Origin: Streptomyces ficellus
Lineage (GTDB): Bacteria > Actinomycetota > Actinomycetes > Streptomycetales > Streptomycetaceae
Length of the DNA stretch: 64,000 bases
Reading direction: 5' to 3'
Assembly (NCBI RefSeq): GCF_030406405.1
Contig: NZ_JAUEPL010000006.1
Span: forward strand, 1-64,000
Shown: in pieces, positions 1-9,188 of the stretch
Position numbering within the stretch: position 1 is the stretch's first letter
Layout of the letters: the number at the start of each line of letters is the position of its first letter
The notes under the pieces: generated by a model
Told to the model about the DNA's origin: nothing
Database searches by the model: none
What the model saw: the letters and a program-made list of their open reading frames with translations, nothing else
Position numbers and translations under genes: made by a program

Positions 1-134
1 GCAGGAGCCGCTCCTCGACCTGGCCGGCCCAGCGGGTGGGGTGCTTGGTCTCGATCGCGAGGCCGACCGGCCGGCCCGCGTCGGCGACGAGCTCCAGCAG
101 GCGTTCCAGGGTGAGTACGGAGGTGAGAGTCGGG
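1..134 (-). pseudogene. Glycerophosphodiester phosphodiesterase fragment
   Basis: On the minus strand this stretch reads as an internal piece of a GDPD-family phosphodiesterase: a PTL...VLTLERLLEL helix followed by GLAIETKHPTRWAGQVEERLL. The IETKHP motif is the conserved I-E-x-K-H-P block of bacterial GDPDs, which hydrolyse glycerophosphodiesters to glycerol-3-phosphate and an alcohol. In the family this block lies roughly 80-110 residues in, after an HRG...E-x-D catalytic region that is absent here. No start codon or N-terminal half is present. The sequence to the right belongs to a different protein in another frame. The gene continues past the left edge. Either the true 5' part has been deleted or the junction is an assembly error. 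Confidence 0.6.
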
Positions 135-749
135 GGTGGTCGGCAGGGGCGGGCCGTCCACGGCGGGCGGGCCCGCCGAGAGCCGGAGCGACGACTCACC
201 CAGCCGCAGCAGCGCGCCCGGCGCCAGCGGGACCGGCCGGGGGCCGACCTCGGCGCCGTCCAGCGTGGTGCCGTTGGTCGAGCCGAGGTCCGCGACCGTG
301 ACCTGCCCGCTCTCCGTGACGGTCACCGCGCAGTGCAGCCGTGAGACATCCGGGTCGTCGAGCGGGACGTCCGCGTCGGCGGAGCGGCCGATACGGATCC
401 GGCCCGCGTGCAGCAGGTGGACCCCGCCCGCGTCCGGACCGGCCACCACGTGCAGCCGCGCGGAAGCGCCGTCCAGGGGCGCGTGGTCCTCGCCGGGCAC
501 CTGGAGGGAGAGGACCGCGCCGTCCACGAGAGGCGGCTCGCCGAGCACCCGGCGCTGCGCGTCCAGGCGCTCCCCGCCCGCGTACAGCACGACGCTGCCC
601 GAGGAGTCGGCACCCGACACGGCGGACGCCAGCCCGGAGGCCACGGCGGCCAGCGGGGTCCCGGCCGGGGCGGTGACAAGCACGTCACAGGCGCGTCCCG
701 CGGCCTGGCCGCCGGGCGGCGCCGCGAGGACGGTCAGCCGGATCTGCAT
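135..749 (-). CDS. FHA-domain protein, N-terminal part of an FtsK/SpoIIIE-type protein (truncated)
   Basis: The protein begins MQIRLTVLAAP, a start typical of large Streptomyces FHA-FtsK/SpoIIIE ATPases. Residues ~105-190 form a forkhead-associated fold: GRIRIGRSADADV, DDPDVSRLHCAV and DLGSTNGTTLDG contain the conserved G-R, S-R-x-H and N-G phosphothreonine-binding positions. FHA domains bind proteins phosphorylated on threonine, and two Ser/Thr kinase genes lie divergently next door. Full-length family members run beyond 1,000 residues, but FHA homology here ends near residue 190. The DNA then switches to GDPD sequence in another frame. The FHA frame itself stays open to the left edge, so no natural stop is seen. 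Domain call is firm; gene integrity is doubtful. Confidence 0.6.
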
Positions 750-1214
750 CGCCGTCAGCGGTCCCTTCTGCGCGGCGCGCCCGGCAGCGGCTCAGCAGTG
801 GCGGAAAGGGCTCCGGCGTGCGCCCCGGGCCATCTCCCCCACCCGCCGCGGACGCGTCGTCCGGTTCAGGTCGGCACGGATCGCGAGGCTCGCGACCCCG
901 CGATGCGCCGTGCTGGAGGCATCCTCGCACCTGCTACTGACAACACGCCCGCGACCCACCTCGAAACGATCTTGAACGGTCATCCCCGGTCGCGAAAACG
1001 ACTGCTTGCGCACACCTTGGGATCATGTGCGCCGACCTCACCCATGTCACCCTGGCAACCTGGAGCCGTTCCGGAACGTCTTGTCCTTCCGAACGGGAGG
1101 CAAGACGACCGACCGGTGTGCCGCCCCCCGGCACTACAGTGGGTCGGACACCCGGGTGGGCCCCACGGGGAGGCTCGGAACAGGCAAGGACCACGATCGC
1201 AGGGAGCGCAGGAC
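750..1214. promoter_or_regulatory. Divergent intergenic region upstream of pkaA
   Basis: About 465 bases lie between the minus-strand FHA gene and the kinase. No convincing reading frame is present. A TACAGT hexamer at 1135-1140 is a plausible -10 element for the kinase. A GTCTTG...CAAGAC inverted repeat (1078-1106 area) lies just upstream. The +1 has not been determined and this is a pattern-based suggestion only. Confidence 0.3.
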
Positions 1215-2879
1215 GTGCGGCCAGTCGGCAGTAAGTACCTGCTCGAGGAGCCGCTCGGACGCGGCGCCACGGGCACCGTCTGGCGAGCCCGCCAGAGGGA
1301 GACGGCGGGCGCCGAGGCGGCCGTAGCGGGACAGCCCGGCGAGACCGTCGCGATCAAGGTCCTCAAGGAGGAGCTCGCGAACGACCCGGACGTGGTGATG
1401 CGCTTCCTCAGGGAGCGCTCCGTCCTGCTCCGCCTCACCCACCCGAACATCGTCCGCACCCGCGACCTCGTCGTCGAGGGCGATCTCCTCGCCCTCGTCA
1501 TGGACCTGGTCGACGGCCCGGACCTGCACCGCTACCTCCGCGAGAACGGCCCGCTCACCCCGGTCGCCGCCGCGCTGCTCACCGCCCAGATCGCCGACGC
1601 GCTCGCCGCCAGCCACGCCGACGGGGTCGTCCACCGCGACCTGAAGCCGGCCAACGTGCTGCTCGCCGAGCGGGACGGCCGGATGCACCCGATGCTCACC
1701 GACTTCGGCATCGCGCGCCTCGCGGACTCGCCCGGCCTGACCCGTACGCACGAGTTCGTCGGCACGCCCGCCTATGTGGCGCCCGAATCCGCCGAGGGCC
1801 GGCCGCAGACCTCCGCCGTCGACATCTATGGCGCCGGAATCCTGCTGTACGAGCTCGTCACCGGCCGCCCGCCGTTCGGCGGCGGCACCGCCCTGGAAGT
1901 CCTGCACCGCCACCTCAGCGAGGAGCCGCGCCGCCCCTCCACGGTCCCGGACCCCCTGTGGACCGTCATAGAGCGCTGCCTCAGCAAGGACCCGGACCGC
2001 CGCCCCAGCGCCGAGAACCTCGCCCGTGCGCTGCGTACCGTCGCCGCGGGCATCGGCGTGCACTCCACGCCCGCCCAGATCGAGGCGGCGGACGGCGTGG
2101 GCGCGCTGCTCGCCCCCGACCCGTCCCCCGCGGCCGTCCCGGAGGCCCCGGGCGCGGCAGACCCCACCCAGGTCCTGCCGGGCAACGCGGCCGCCCAGTA
2201 CGACCCGGCCGCCCCGACCAGCGTCATGCCCACCAGCGGCCCCGGCCGGGGCGCCCCGGGCGCCGCCGACCCGACCGCGGTCATGCCCCCCGTACCCCCG
2301 GGTCAGGACAGCCCGCCGCAGCCGCAGGAGCCGCATCCCTGGCAGACCCAGCTGCGCGCCGCCCGGGACCGCAACGAGCAGACGCAGGTCCAGTACCTCG
2401 ACCCGAGCCAGGACCCCCTGCGCCGCCGCCCCCAGCGCCAGGCACCGCAGCAGCCGCCGCAGTACCCCCCGCAGCACCAGCAGCCGCGCCCGCCCCAGCA
2501 CCAGCAGCGGCCGCCGCAGCGCCCGCAGCCGTACGCGCCGCCGCCCCCACAGCAGTACTACCCGCCCCAGCACCAGCAGCCGCACCCGCCCCGGCAGCCC
2601 CAGCAGCCGGCCCCGCGCCCGCCGCGCGAGCCCCGGCAGCCCCGGCAGCGCAGCGCCAACCCGATGCGCATCCCGGGACTCGGCTGCCTCAAGGGCTGCC
2701 TGTTCACGATCGTGCTGTTCATCGTGGCGGGCTGGCTGATCTGGGAGCTGACCCCGCTCCAGGACTGGGTCGCGCAGGGCAAGAGCTACTGGCAGGCCAT
2801 CGGTGACGCCGTGTCGACGGTGTCCACCTGGGTCTCGGAGCTCAGCGGGAGCACCGGCAACACCCCCGCCGGACAGTAA
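1215..2879 (+). CDS. pkaA: Membrane-anchored serine/threonine protein kinase PkaA
   Basis: A 554-residue Hanks-type kinase. The catalytic domain (residues ~5-270) has the glycine loop GRGATGTV, the VAIKVLK lysine, HRDLKPANVLL near residue 140, DFGIARL, and an APE-like APESAEG. A long Pro/Gln-rich linker (~residues 310-480, PQQPPQ and HQQP runs) leads to one hydrophobic segment at ~490-512. A short, presumably extracytoplasmic tail follows, giving N-in topology. GTG is chosen because the kinase fold starts immediately after it and a GGGAG lies upstream; the frame is open further upstream without homology. Length and the tandem second kinase match the S. coelicolor PkaA/PkaB pair upstream of prfB. 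Its role is phosphorylating Ser/Thr targets that FHA proteins can recognise. Confidence 0.9.
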   Translation: MRPVGSKYLLEEPLGRGATGTVWRARQRETAGAEAAVAGQPGETVAIKVLKEELANDPDVVMRFLRERSVLLRLTHPNIVRTRDLVVEGDLLALVMDLVDGPDLHRYLRENGPLTPVAAALLTAQIADALAASHADGVVHRDLKPANVLLAERDGRMHPMLTDFGIARLADSPGLTRTHEFVGTPAYVAPESAEGRPQTSAVDIYGAGILLYELVTGRPPFGGGTALEVLHRHLSEEPRRPSTVPDPLWTVIERCLSKDPDRRPSAENLARALRTVAAGIGVHSTPAQIEAADGVGALLAPDPSPAAVPEAPGAADPTQVLPGNAAAQYDPAAPTSVMPTSGPGRGAPGAADPTAVMPPVPPGQDSPPQPQEPHPWQTQLRAARDRNEQTQVQYLDPSQDPLRRRPQRQAPQQPPQYPPQHQQPRPPQHQQRPPQRPQPYAPPPPQQYYPPQHQQPHPPRQPQQPAPRPPREPRQPRQRSANPMRIPGLGCLKGCLFTIVLFIVAGWLIWELTPLQDWVAQGKSYWQAIGDAVSTVSTWVSELSGSTGNTPAGQ

Positions 2880-2895
2880 CCCCGCCGATTTGTCG

Positions 2896-2945
2896 ACTTC
2901 CGGGCACTTCCGGGGGGTGATTTCCCCCCGGAAGTGCCCGGAAGT
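2896..2945. terminator. Perfect 22-bp inverted repeat between the two kinase genes
   Basis: The arms at 2896-2917 and 2924-2945 are exact reverse complements around a six-base loop TGATTT. Each arm holds a tandem ACTTCCGGG motif, so the structure also contains four copies of one half-site. It begins 17 bases after the pkaA stop and no T-tract follows, as is usual for Streptomyces terminators. A regulatory operator for pkaB is the alternative. Confidence 0.7.
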
Positions 2946-3006
2946 GAATACCGGCGTCTGCACCCGCGTAACTTTGTCGGGAACGCCAGCCGCTGAGGGA
3001 GCAGTC

Positions 3007-4242
3007 GTGGCACGGAAAATCGGCAGCCGGTACACGGCCCACCAGATCCTTGGGCGGGGCAGCGCCGGCACGGTGTGGCTCGGCGAGGGCCCGGAGGGCC
3101 CCGTCGCCATCAAGCTGTTGCGCGAGGACCTGGCCTCGGACCAGGAGCTCGTCGGACGCTTCGTCCAGGAGCGCACCGCGCTGCTCGGGCTGGACCACGC
3201 GCGCGTGGTGGCCGTCCGCGACCTGGTCGTCGACGGCAACGACCTCGCGCTCGTCATGGACCTGGTCCGCGGCACCGACCTGCGCACCCGTCTCGACCGC
3301 GAACGCCGGCTCGCCCCCGAGGCCGCCGTCGCGATCATCGCGGACGTCGCCGAGGGCCTGGCCGCCGCGCACGCCGCTGGGGTGGTGCACCGCGACGTCA
3401 AGCCGGAGAACATCCTCCTCGACATGGAGGGCCCGCTCGGCCCCGGCGGAGCCCACCCCGCGCTCCTGACCGACTTCGGCGTCGCCAAGCTCATCGACAC
3501 CCCGCGCCGCACCAGGACCAACCGGATCATCGGTACGCCCGACTACCTGGCCCCCGAGATCGTCGAGGGCCTCCCGCCCCGCGCGGCCGTCGACATCTAC
3601 GCCCTGGCGACGGTGCTGTACGAGCTCCTGGCGGGCTTCACGCCCTTCGGCGGCGGCCACCCCGGCGCCGTGCTGCGCCGCCACGTCACCGAGCGGGTCG
3701 TCCCGCTCCCCGGCATCCCGGACGAGCTGTGGCAGCTGATCGTCCAGTGCCTCGCCAAGGCCCCCGCGTCCCGCCTGCGCGCCTCCGAACTGGCCGCCCG
3801 CCTGCACGACCTCCTCCCGCTCGTCGCGGGCATGCCGCCGCTCGACGTGGACGAGCCGGACACCGAGCCCGCCCCGGAGCCGTACGAGGACGATCCGTAC
3901 CCGACCATCCCCGCCGCGCCGCGCCGCGCCGCCGTACCGCTGGTCCCCGGCTCGTCGCCCGACTCCAACCGGGACACCCACACCTCGATGCGCGTCCCGG
4001 CCCCCGACGAGCTCTCCGGCGGCCCCCACGGCACCGCCCGCGCCCCCCGCCCCGCCGGCGGACGGCGCCCCGGCTCGGCCCGCAACCGCGCCGGAGCGGT
4101 CCGCAAACGCCGCGTCACCCTCGGCGTCGCCGCCCTCGCCCTCGTCACGGCGGCCGGCGTCGGCGGCTACCTGGCGACCAGCGGCGACGGCCCGGGCGTC
4201 CCGCCGCAGGACTCCAAGCAGTCGGCTCCCTCACAGCCGTAA
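3007..4242 (+). CDS. pkaB: Membrane-anchored serine/threonine protein kinase PkaB
   Basis: A 411-residue Hanks-type kinase, paralogous to the gene before it. The fold occupies residues ~1-265, with [25 protein letters not shown] near residue 128, DFGVAKL and APEIVEG. A basic, proline-rich linker and a single transmembrane helix (~370-392, [20 protein letters not shown]) precede a short tail. GTG with GAGGGAGC upstream is the start used; the frame extends upstream into the hairpin region without homology. Its linker lacks the polyglutamine-proline run of PkaA, which suggests different partners. Spacing from pkaA (127 bases, with the strong hairpin) suggests separate or attenuated transcription. 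Confidence 0.9.
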   Translation: MARKIGSRYTAHQILGRGSAGTVWLGEGPEGPVAIKLLREDLASDQELVGRFVQERTALLGLDHARVVAVRDLVVDGNDLALVMDLVRGTDLRTRLDRERRLAPEAAVAIIADVAEGLAAAHAAGVVHRDVKPENILLDMEGPLGPGGAHPALLTDFGVAKLIDTPRRTRTNRIIGTPDYLAPEIVEGLPPRAAVDIYALATVLYELLAGFTPFGGGHPGAVLRRHVTERVVPLPGIPDELWQLIVQCLAKAPASRLRASELAARLHDLLPLVAGMPPLDVDEPDTEPAPEPYEDDPYPTIPAAPRRAAVPLVPGSSPDSNRDTHTSMRVPAPDELSGGPHGTARAPRPAGGRRPGSARNRAGAVRKRRVTLGVAALALVTAAGVGGYLATSGDGPGVPPQDSKQSAPSQP

Positions 4243-4291
4243 CCGCCTCCTGGGGGCCGGGACTGTCATGGGCAGCCGTTACGCTGGTCTC

Positions 4292-5398
<1,107 letters not shown>

Positions 5399-5421
5399 CC
5401 TCCGGAATTCACCGGGACTTT

Positions 5422-5460
5422 CGGCGCCGGACGGCCCATCGAGCGGGCCGTCCGGCGCCG
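5422..5460 (+). terminator. Terminator after prfB
   Basis: A perfect 15-bp GC-rich stem (5423-5437 with 5445-5459) and a seven-base loop, extendable by one C-G pair, lie 24 bases after the prfB stop. No T-tract is needed in this genus. Confidence 0.75.
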
Positions 5461-5775
5461 TTCGCGTACGCCGCCGAATTCGCCGCCGCAAGCGGGCAAC
5501 CGGGCCCCGACCTCGCTTTGTCGACAAGGAAACTGGCTTTCAGGGGGCGGGAGTTCGGCTTTTACGTCACAGTTGCATCGTTGCACGCCCGGCAAGTGTG
5601 ATCATTTCCGGCATCGCGCACACAACGTCCTTGACGCTCATATGAAAAGTGGGAAAGCTGACGCGCGGCATGCGCATGACTGGGGCGTGTGTGACCGGGG
5701 GATGGAACATCACCCCCAGTGTCCGCGCCCCCAGCGCTGCTCCACCGACAAACGGCTACTGGGGGTAGCAAGCAT
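5461..5775 (+). promoter_or_regulatory. Upstream region of the LAETG surface-protein gene
   Basis: About 315 bases without a supported gene. The region is less GC-rich than its surroundings around 5560-5660. A hairpin-like GGGGGATG/CATCACCCCC repeat at 5697-5717 lies in the probable leader. A GGGGGT about ten bases before the ATG is the likely ribosome site. No operator could be assigned. Confidence 0.3.
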
Positions 5776-6852
5776 ATGACCAAGAAGACGCGCGTCCGCG
5801 TCGCGCGAATCACCGCGGGCGCGGTGATCGCCGCCGGAGCGTCCCTGACCGCGGCGGGTGCCGCCTCGGCGGTCGGCATAGACGTCAACGTCGCCGGCAT
5901 CGGCGTCCAGGCCAAGGCGGGCGAGGCCGGCCTGGAGGCCGGCCTCGGCATCGGCCGTGAGGGAGAGGACGGCGGCAACACCAGCATCGGCCAGACCGTC
6001 GGCGGCAACACCGGCGGCACCGCCAACGCCGGTGGCAGCGCGAGCACGGGCGGCGGTGACGCCGGCACGGGCGGCAGCGCAAGCACCAGCACCGGCGGTG
6101 CCGCCAGCATCGGCGGCAGCGTGAGCATCGGTGGCAGCGCGAGCACGGGCGGCGGTGACGCCAGCACGGGCGGCAGCGCCAGCACGGGCGGCAGCGCCAG
6201 CACGAGCACGGGCGGCGGCGACGCCAGCACGGGCGGCAGCGCCAGCACGGGCGGCAGCGCCAGCACCGGCGGTACGGCCAGCACCGGTGGCAGCGCGAGC
6301 ACGGGCGGTACGGCCAGCACGGGCGGTACGGCCAGCACGGGCGGTACGGCCAGCACCGGCGGCACCGCCAGCACCGGTGGCACCGCCAGCACGGGTGGCA
6401 CCGCGAGCGTCGGTGGCAGCGCGAGCGTCGGTGGCAGCGCCAGCACGGGCGGTACGGCCAGCACGGGCGGCAGCGCCAGCACGGGCGGCAGTGCCAGCAC
6501 CGGCGGCACCGCCAGCACGGGCGGCAGCGGCAACTCCGGCAGCAATGGCAACGGTGGCGGCGACCAGGGCGGCACCAGCGCCACCGGCGGTTCCGGCACC
6601 AGCGGGTCCGCGACCAGTGGCGGCGCCGGCACCTGCACCGTCGACCTCGACGGTGCCGAGTGCGTCGACAACACCGACACCGACTCCGCCGGCTCGAAGC
6701 CGGTCGAGCAGGGCGAGGCCAAGGAGGAGCTCGCCGAGACCGGCGCCGCTCAGACCTCGTTCCTGCTCATCGGTGCCGCGACGATGATTGCCGGCGGCAT
6801 CGGCTTCCGCATGCTGCCGCGCCTCGTCGGCGGTGGCCGTACCATCGCCTGA
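5776..6852 (+). CDS. Cell-wall-anchored Ser/Thr/Gly-repeat surface protein with LAETG sorting signal
   Basis: A 358-residue secreted protein. Residues 1-34 form a signal peptide (MTKKTRVRVARI then a hydrophobic AGAVIAAGASLTAAGAASA). A short globular-looking segment (~35-80) follows. Next come about two dozen hexapeptides of the form (S/T)ASTGG, with GDASTGG and ASVGG variants, to ~residue 255. The C-terminus has LAETG, a hydrophobic helix (SFLLIGAATMIAGGIGF) and a basic tail. LAXTG is the motif recognised by class E sortases of Streptomyces, so the protein should be covalently attached to peptidoglycan with the repeat as a flexible stalk. The repeat likely varies in length between strains. 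Function beyond surface display is unknown. Confidence 0.8.
   Translation: MTKKTRVRVARITAGAVIAAGASLTAAGAASAVGIDVNVAGIGVQAKAGEAGLEAGLGIGREGEDGGNTSIGQTVGGNTGGTANAGGSASTGGGDAGTGGSASTSTGGAASIGGSVSIGGSASTGGGDASTGGSASTGGSASTSTGGGDASTGGSASTGGSASTGGTASTGGSASTGGTASTGGTASTGGTASTGGTASTGGTASTGGTASVGGSASVGGSASTGGTASTGGSASTGGSASTGGTASTGGSGNSGSNGNGGGDQGGTSATGGSGTSGSATSGGAGTCTVDLDGAECVDNTDTDSAGSKPVEQGEAKEELAETGAAQTSFLLIGAATMIAGGIGFRMLPRLVGGGRTIA
6030..6530 (+). repeat. Degenerate 18-bp tandem repeat encoding (S/T)ASTGG
   Basis: The coding repeat has an 18-base period (GGCAGCGCCAGCACGGGC and synonymous variants) repeated through about 500 bases. Codon choice varies between units (GGT/GGC, ACG/ACC), which limits but does not prevent slippage. 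Confidence 0.85.
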
Positions 6853-6919
6853 CGGCGGTCACCCACGGGCACGTACAAAACGCAGGTAGAACGCGCATAG
6901 CAGGCCCGTAGAACGACGG

Positions 6920-6960
6920 AAGGGCCCGGGCGGGCCGATCAACGGCCGCCCGGGCCCTTT
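6920..6960 (+). terminator. Terminator after the surface-protein gene
   Basis: AAGGGCCCGGGCGG pairs with CCGCCCGGGCCCTT (14 bp, one bulge near the loop) and is followed by a short T run. It lies between this gene and the convergent small gene, so it may serve both. Confidence 0.75.
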
Positions 6961-7003
6961 CCGCGTACAGCTACGCAGAGTTACAGATCCGTACGGTGAA
7001 GCC

Positions 7004-7198
7004 TTACGCGGTCTGGTGGGCCGCCAGCAGGGCCACCGCCGCCACCAGTATCACCAGGAGCGTCAGCAGAGCCACCGGGCTCATTCCACCGAAGGGCCCC
7101 TCCTGCTGAAGGCGCTCCCGGTTCGCCCGGCATACGTGGCACCGGCCCTCGCTGACGGGCGCCGCGCAGTTGGCGCACACCAATCGGTCGTAGGTCAT
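7004..7198 (-). CDS. Small zinc-ribbon membrane protein
   Basis: A 64-residue protein starting MTYDRLVCANCAAP. Two CxxC pairs (CANC and CHVC, 14 residues apart) form a likely zinc ribbon. After a charged stretch (RANRERLQQEG) the C-terminal ~25 residues (MSPVALLTLLVILVAAVALLAA) make one transmembrane helix. A strong GGAGGAGG ribosome site lies just upstream of the chosen ATG, which rules against the longer upstream start. Convergent with the LAETG protein gene and divergent from ftsE. Function unknown; the layout (zinc ribbon at one face, single helix) resembles many small uncharacterised actinobacterial membrane proteins. Confidence 0.75.
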   Translation of the reverse strand: MTYDRLVCANCAAPVSEGRCHVCRANRERLQQEGPFGGMSPVALLTLLVILVAAVALLAAHQTA

Positions 7199-7486
7199 GC
7201 GCTCTCCTCCTCCCGCGCGGCGGAGCCGCAGACGCGGACCGTGCACGAACGCGGACTGTGCACACAGTTCTCTCCGCACAACGCTCAGGGAAACGCATCC
7301 GTTCCCCCTACCACTGTGCCAGCTCCGCAGAGTTTAGGCGCGCCCCACCGGATTCCCCCAGGTCCGGGCTTGTACCGCAGCCGGACATAAGGCGCAAGCG
7401 GGACGGCGGGAGGACGGCGACTGCACGGGGCATCCCCAGTCGCGTATGGTCACGCTCACCTACTCCCTGCCGACCATGGTGCATCC

Positions 7487-8176
7487 GTGATCCGATTCGA
7501 CAACGTCTCCAAGACTTATCCGAAGCAGAACCGCCCCGCGTTGAGGGACGTCTCCCTCGACATCGAGAAGGGCGAGTTCGTCTTCCTGGTGGGGTCCTCC
7601 GGCTCCGGGAAGTCCACCTTCCTGCGGCTGGTCCTGCGCGAGGAGCGCGCCAGCCACGGCACCGTGCACGTGCTGGGCAAGGACCTGGCCCGGCTGTCCA
7701 ACTGGAAGGTGCCGCACATGCGCCGCCAGCTCGGCACCGTCTTCCAGGACTTCCGCCTCCTGCCCAACAAGACCGTCGCGCAGAACGTGGCGTTCGCGCA
7801 GGAGGTCATCGGCAAGCCGCGCGGCGAGATCCGCAAGGCCGTGCCGCAGGTGCTCGACCTCGTCGGGCTCGGCGGCAAGGAGAACCGGATGCCCGGCGAG
7901 CTGTCCGGCGGTGAGCAGCAGCGCGTGGCCATCGCCCGCGCGTTCGTCAACCGGCCGATGCTGCTGATCGCCGACGAGCCGACCGGCAACCTCGACCCGC
8001 AGACCTCCGTCGGCATCATGAAGCTGCTGGACCGGATCAACCGCACGGGAACCACCGTGATCATGGCGACCCACGACCAGAACATCGTCGACCAGATGCG
8101 CAAGCGGGTCATCGAGCTCGAAAAGGGCCGTCTCGTACGCGACCAGGCGCGCGGCGTCTACGGCTACCAGCACTGA
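7487..8176 (+). CDS. ftsE: Cell division ATP-binding protein FtsE
   Basis: A 229-residue ABC ATPase. It has Walker [10 protein letters not shown], the Q-loop in TVFQDFRLL, the signature LSGGEQQR, Walker B LLIADEPT and the switch histidine in MATHDQNIV. FtsE forms the FtsEX complex, which couples ATP use to control of peptidoglycan hydrolases at the division site. The ftsX partner starts 28 bases downstream. The GTG start is fixed by family homology ([14 protein letters not shown]); no strong ribosome site precedes it. Confidence 0.97.
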   Translation: MIRFDNVSKTYPKQNRPALRDVSLDIEKGEFVFLVGSSGSGKSTFLRLVLREERASHGTVHVLGKDLARLSNWKVPHMRRQLGTVFQDFRLLPNKTVAQNVAFAQEVIGKPRGEIRKAVPQVLDLVGLGGKENRMPGELSGGEQQRVAIARAFVNRPMLLIADEPTGNLDPQTSVGIMKLLDRINRTGTTVIMATHDQNIVDQMRKRVIELEKGRLVRDQARGVYGYQH

Positions 8177-8203
8177 GCAGCAAGGAAAGGCTGAACGCAC
8201 GCG

Positions 8204-9121
8204 ATGCGCGCCCAGTTCGTACTGTCGGAGATCGGTGTCGGCCTCCGTCGCAATCTCACGATGACCTTCGCCGTCATCGTCTCCGTGGCCCTTTCGCTGG
8301 CCCTCTTCGGCGGCGCGCTCCTGATGCGCGAACAGGTCAGCGTCATGAAGGACTTCTGGTACGACAAGGTCAACGTCACGATCTACCTCTGCAACAAGAA
8401 CGACGCGGCGTCCGGCGGAACCTGCACCAAGGGAGCGGTCACCGCCCAGCAGAAGAAGGAGATCGAGGCGGACCTGGAGAAGCTCGACATCGTCGAGAAG
8501 GTCCACCACGAGACGGCCGACGAGGCGTACAAGCACTACAAGGAGCAGTACGGCGACACGGCCATCGCCAGCATCATCACGCCGGACCAGATGCAGGAGT
8601 CGTACCGGGTCAAACTGAAGGACCCGGAGAAGTACAAGGTCGTCGCGACGGCGTTCGCCGGGCGGGCCGGTGTGCACTCCGTACAGGACCAGCGCGGCAT
8701 CCTGGAGAACCTCTTCAACATGATGCGGGGCATGAACGTCGCCGCCCTGTTCGTGATGGCGCTGATGCTGGTCATCGCGCTGATGCTGATCGTCAACACG
8801 GTGCGGGTGTCGGCGTTCAGCCGGCGCCGTGAGACCGGCATCATGCGGCTGGTCGGCGCGTCCAGCTTCTACATCCAGATGCCGTTCATCATGGAGGCCG
8901 CCGTCGCCGGTCTGCTGGGTGGCGTGGTCGCCTGTGTGATGCTGCTGGTCGGCCGGTACTTCCTGATCGACGCGGGCCTCAACCTCGCCCAGAGCATGCC
9001 GCTGGTCAACTTCATCGGCTGGGACGCGGTGATAACGGTGCTTCCGCTCGTCCTCGTCATCGGCCTGCTGATGCCCTCCCTTGCCGCCGCCATCGCGCTG
9101 CGCAAGTACCTCAAGGTGTGA
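8204..9121 (+). CDS. ftsX: Cell division protein FtsX
   Basis: A 305-residue membrane protein with the FtsX/MacB-like layout. There is one helix near residues 20-45, a large extracytoplasmic loop (~45-175, charged and lysine-rich, with one Cys pair at CNKNDAASGGTC), then three helices (~180-205, 225-255, 275-297). The conserved SRRRETGIMRLVGAS segment is the cytoplasmic coupling region that contacts FtsE. In actinobacteria the external loop activates NlpC/P60 peptidoglycan hydrolases such as RipC. Co-transcribed with ftsE. Confidence 0.96.
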   Translation: MRAQFVLSEIGVGLRRNLTMTFAVIVSVALSLALFGGALLMREQVSVMKDFWYDKVNVTIYLCNKNDAASGGTCTKGAVTAQQKKEIEADLEKLDIVEKVHHETADEAYKHYKEQYGDTAIASIITPDQMQESYRVKLKDPEKYKVVATAFAGRAGVHSVQDQRGILENLFNMMRGMNVAALFVMALMLVIALMLIVNTVRVSAFSRRRETGIMRLVGASSFYIQMPFIMEAAVAGLLGGVVACVMLLVGRYFLIDAGLNLAQSMPLVNFIGWDAVITVLPLVLVIGLLMPSLAAAIALRKYLKV

Positions 9122-9188
9122 CGAGCGCCCCGTGCGCCGTACGGCCAACCGCCGTACGGCGCTGTTCGTTTGTCCTAGAGTGGGCGCC

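Noticed and set aside
5776..6852. The minus-strand valine/proline repeat frame (VLAVPPVL units) as a repeat protein gene
   Set aside because: It is the antisense image of the (S/T)ASTGG repeat. The + strand has a signal peptide and sorting motif that the other lacks.
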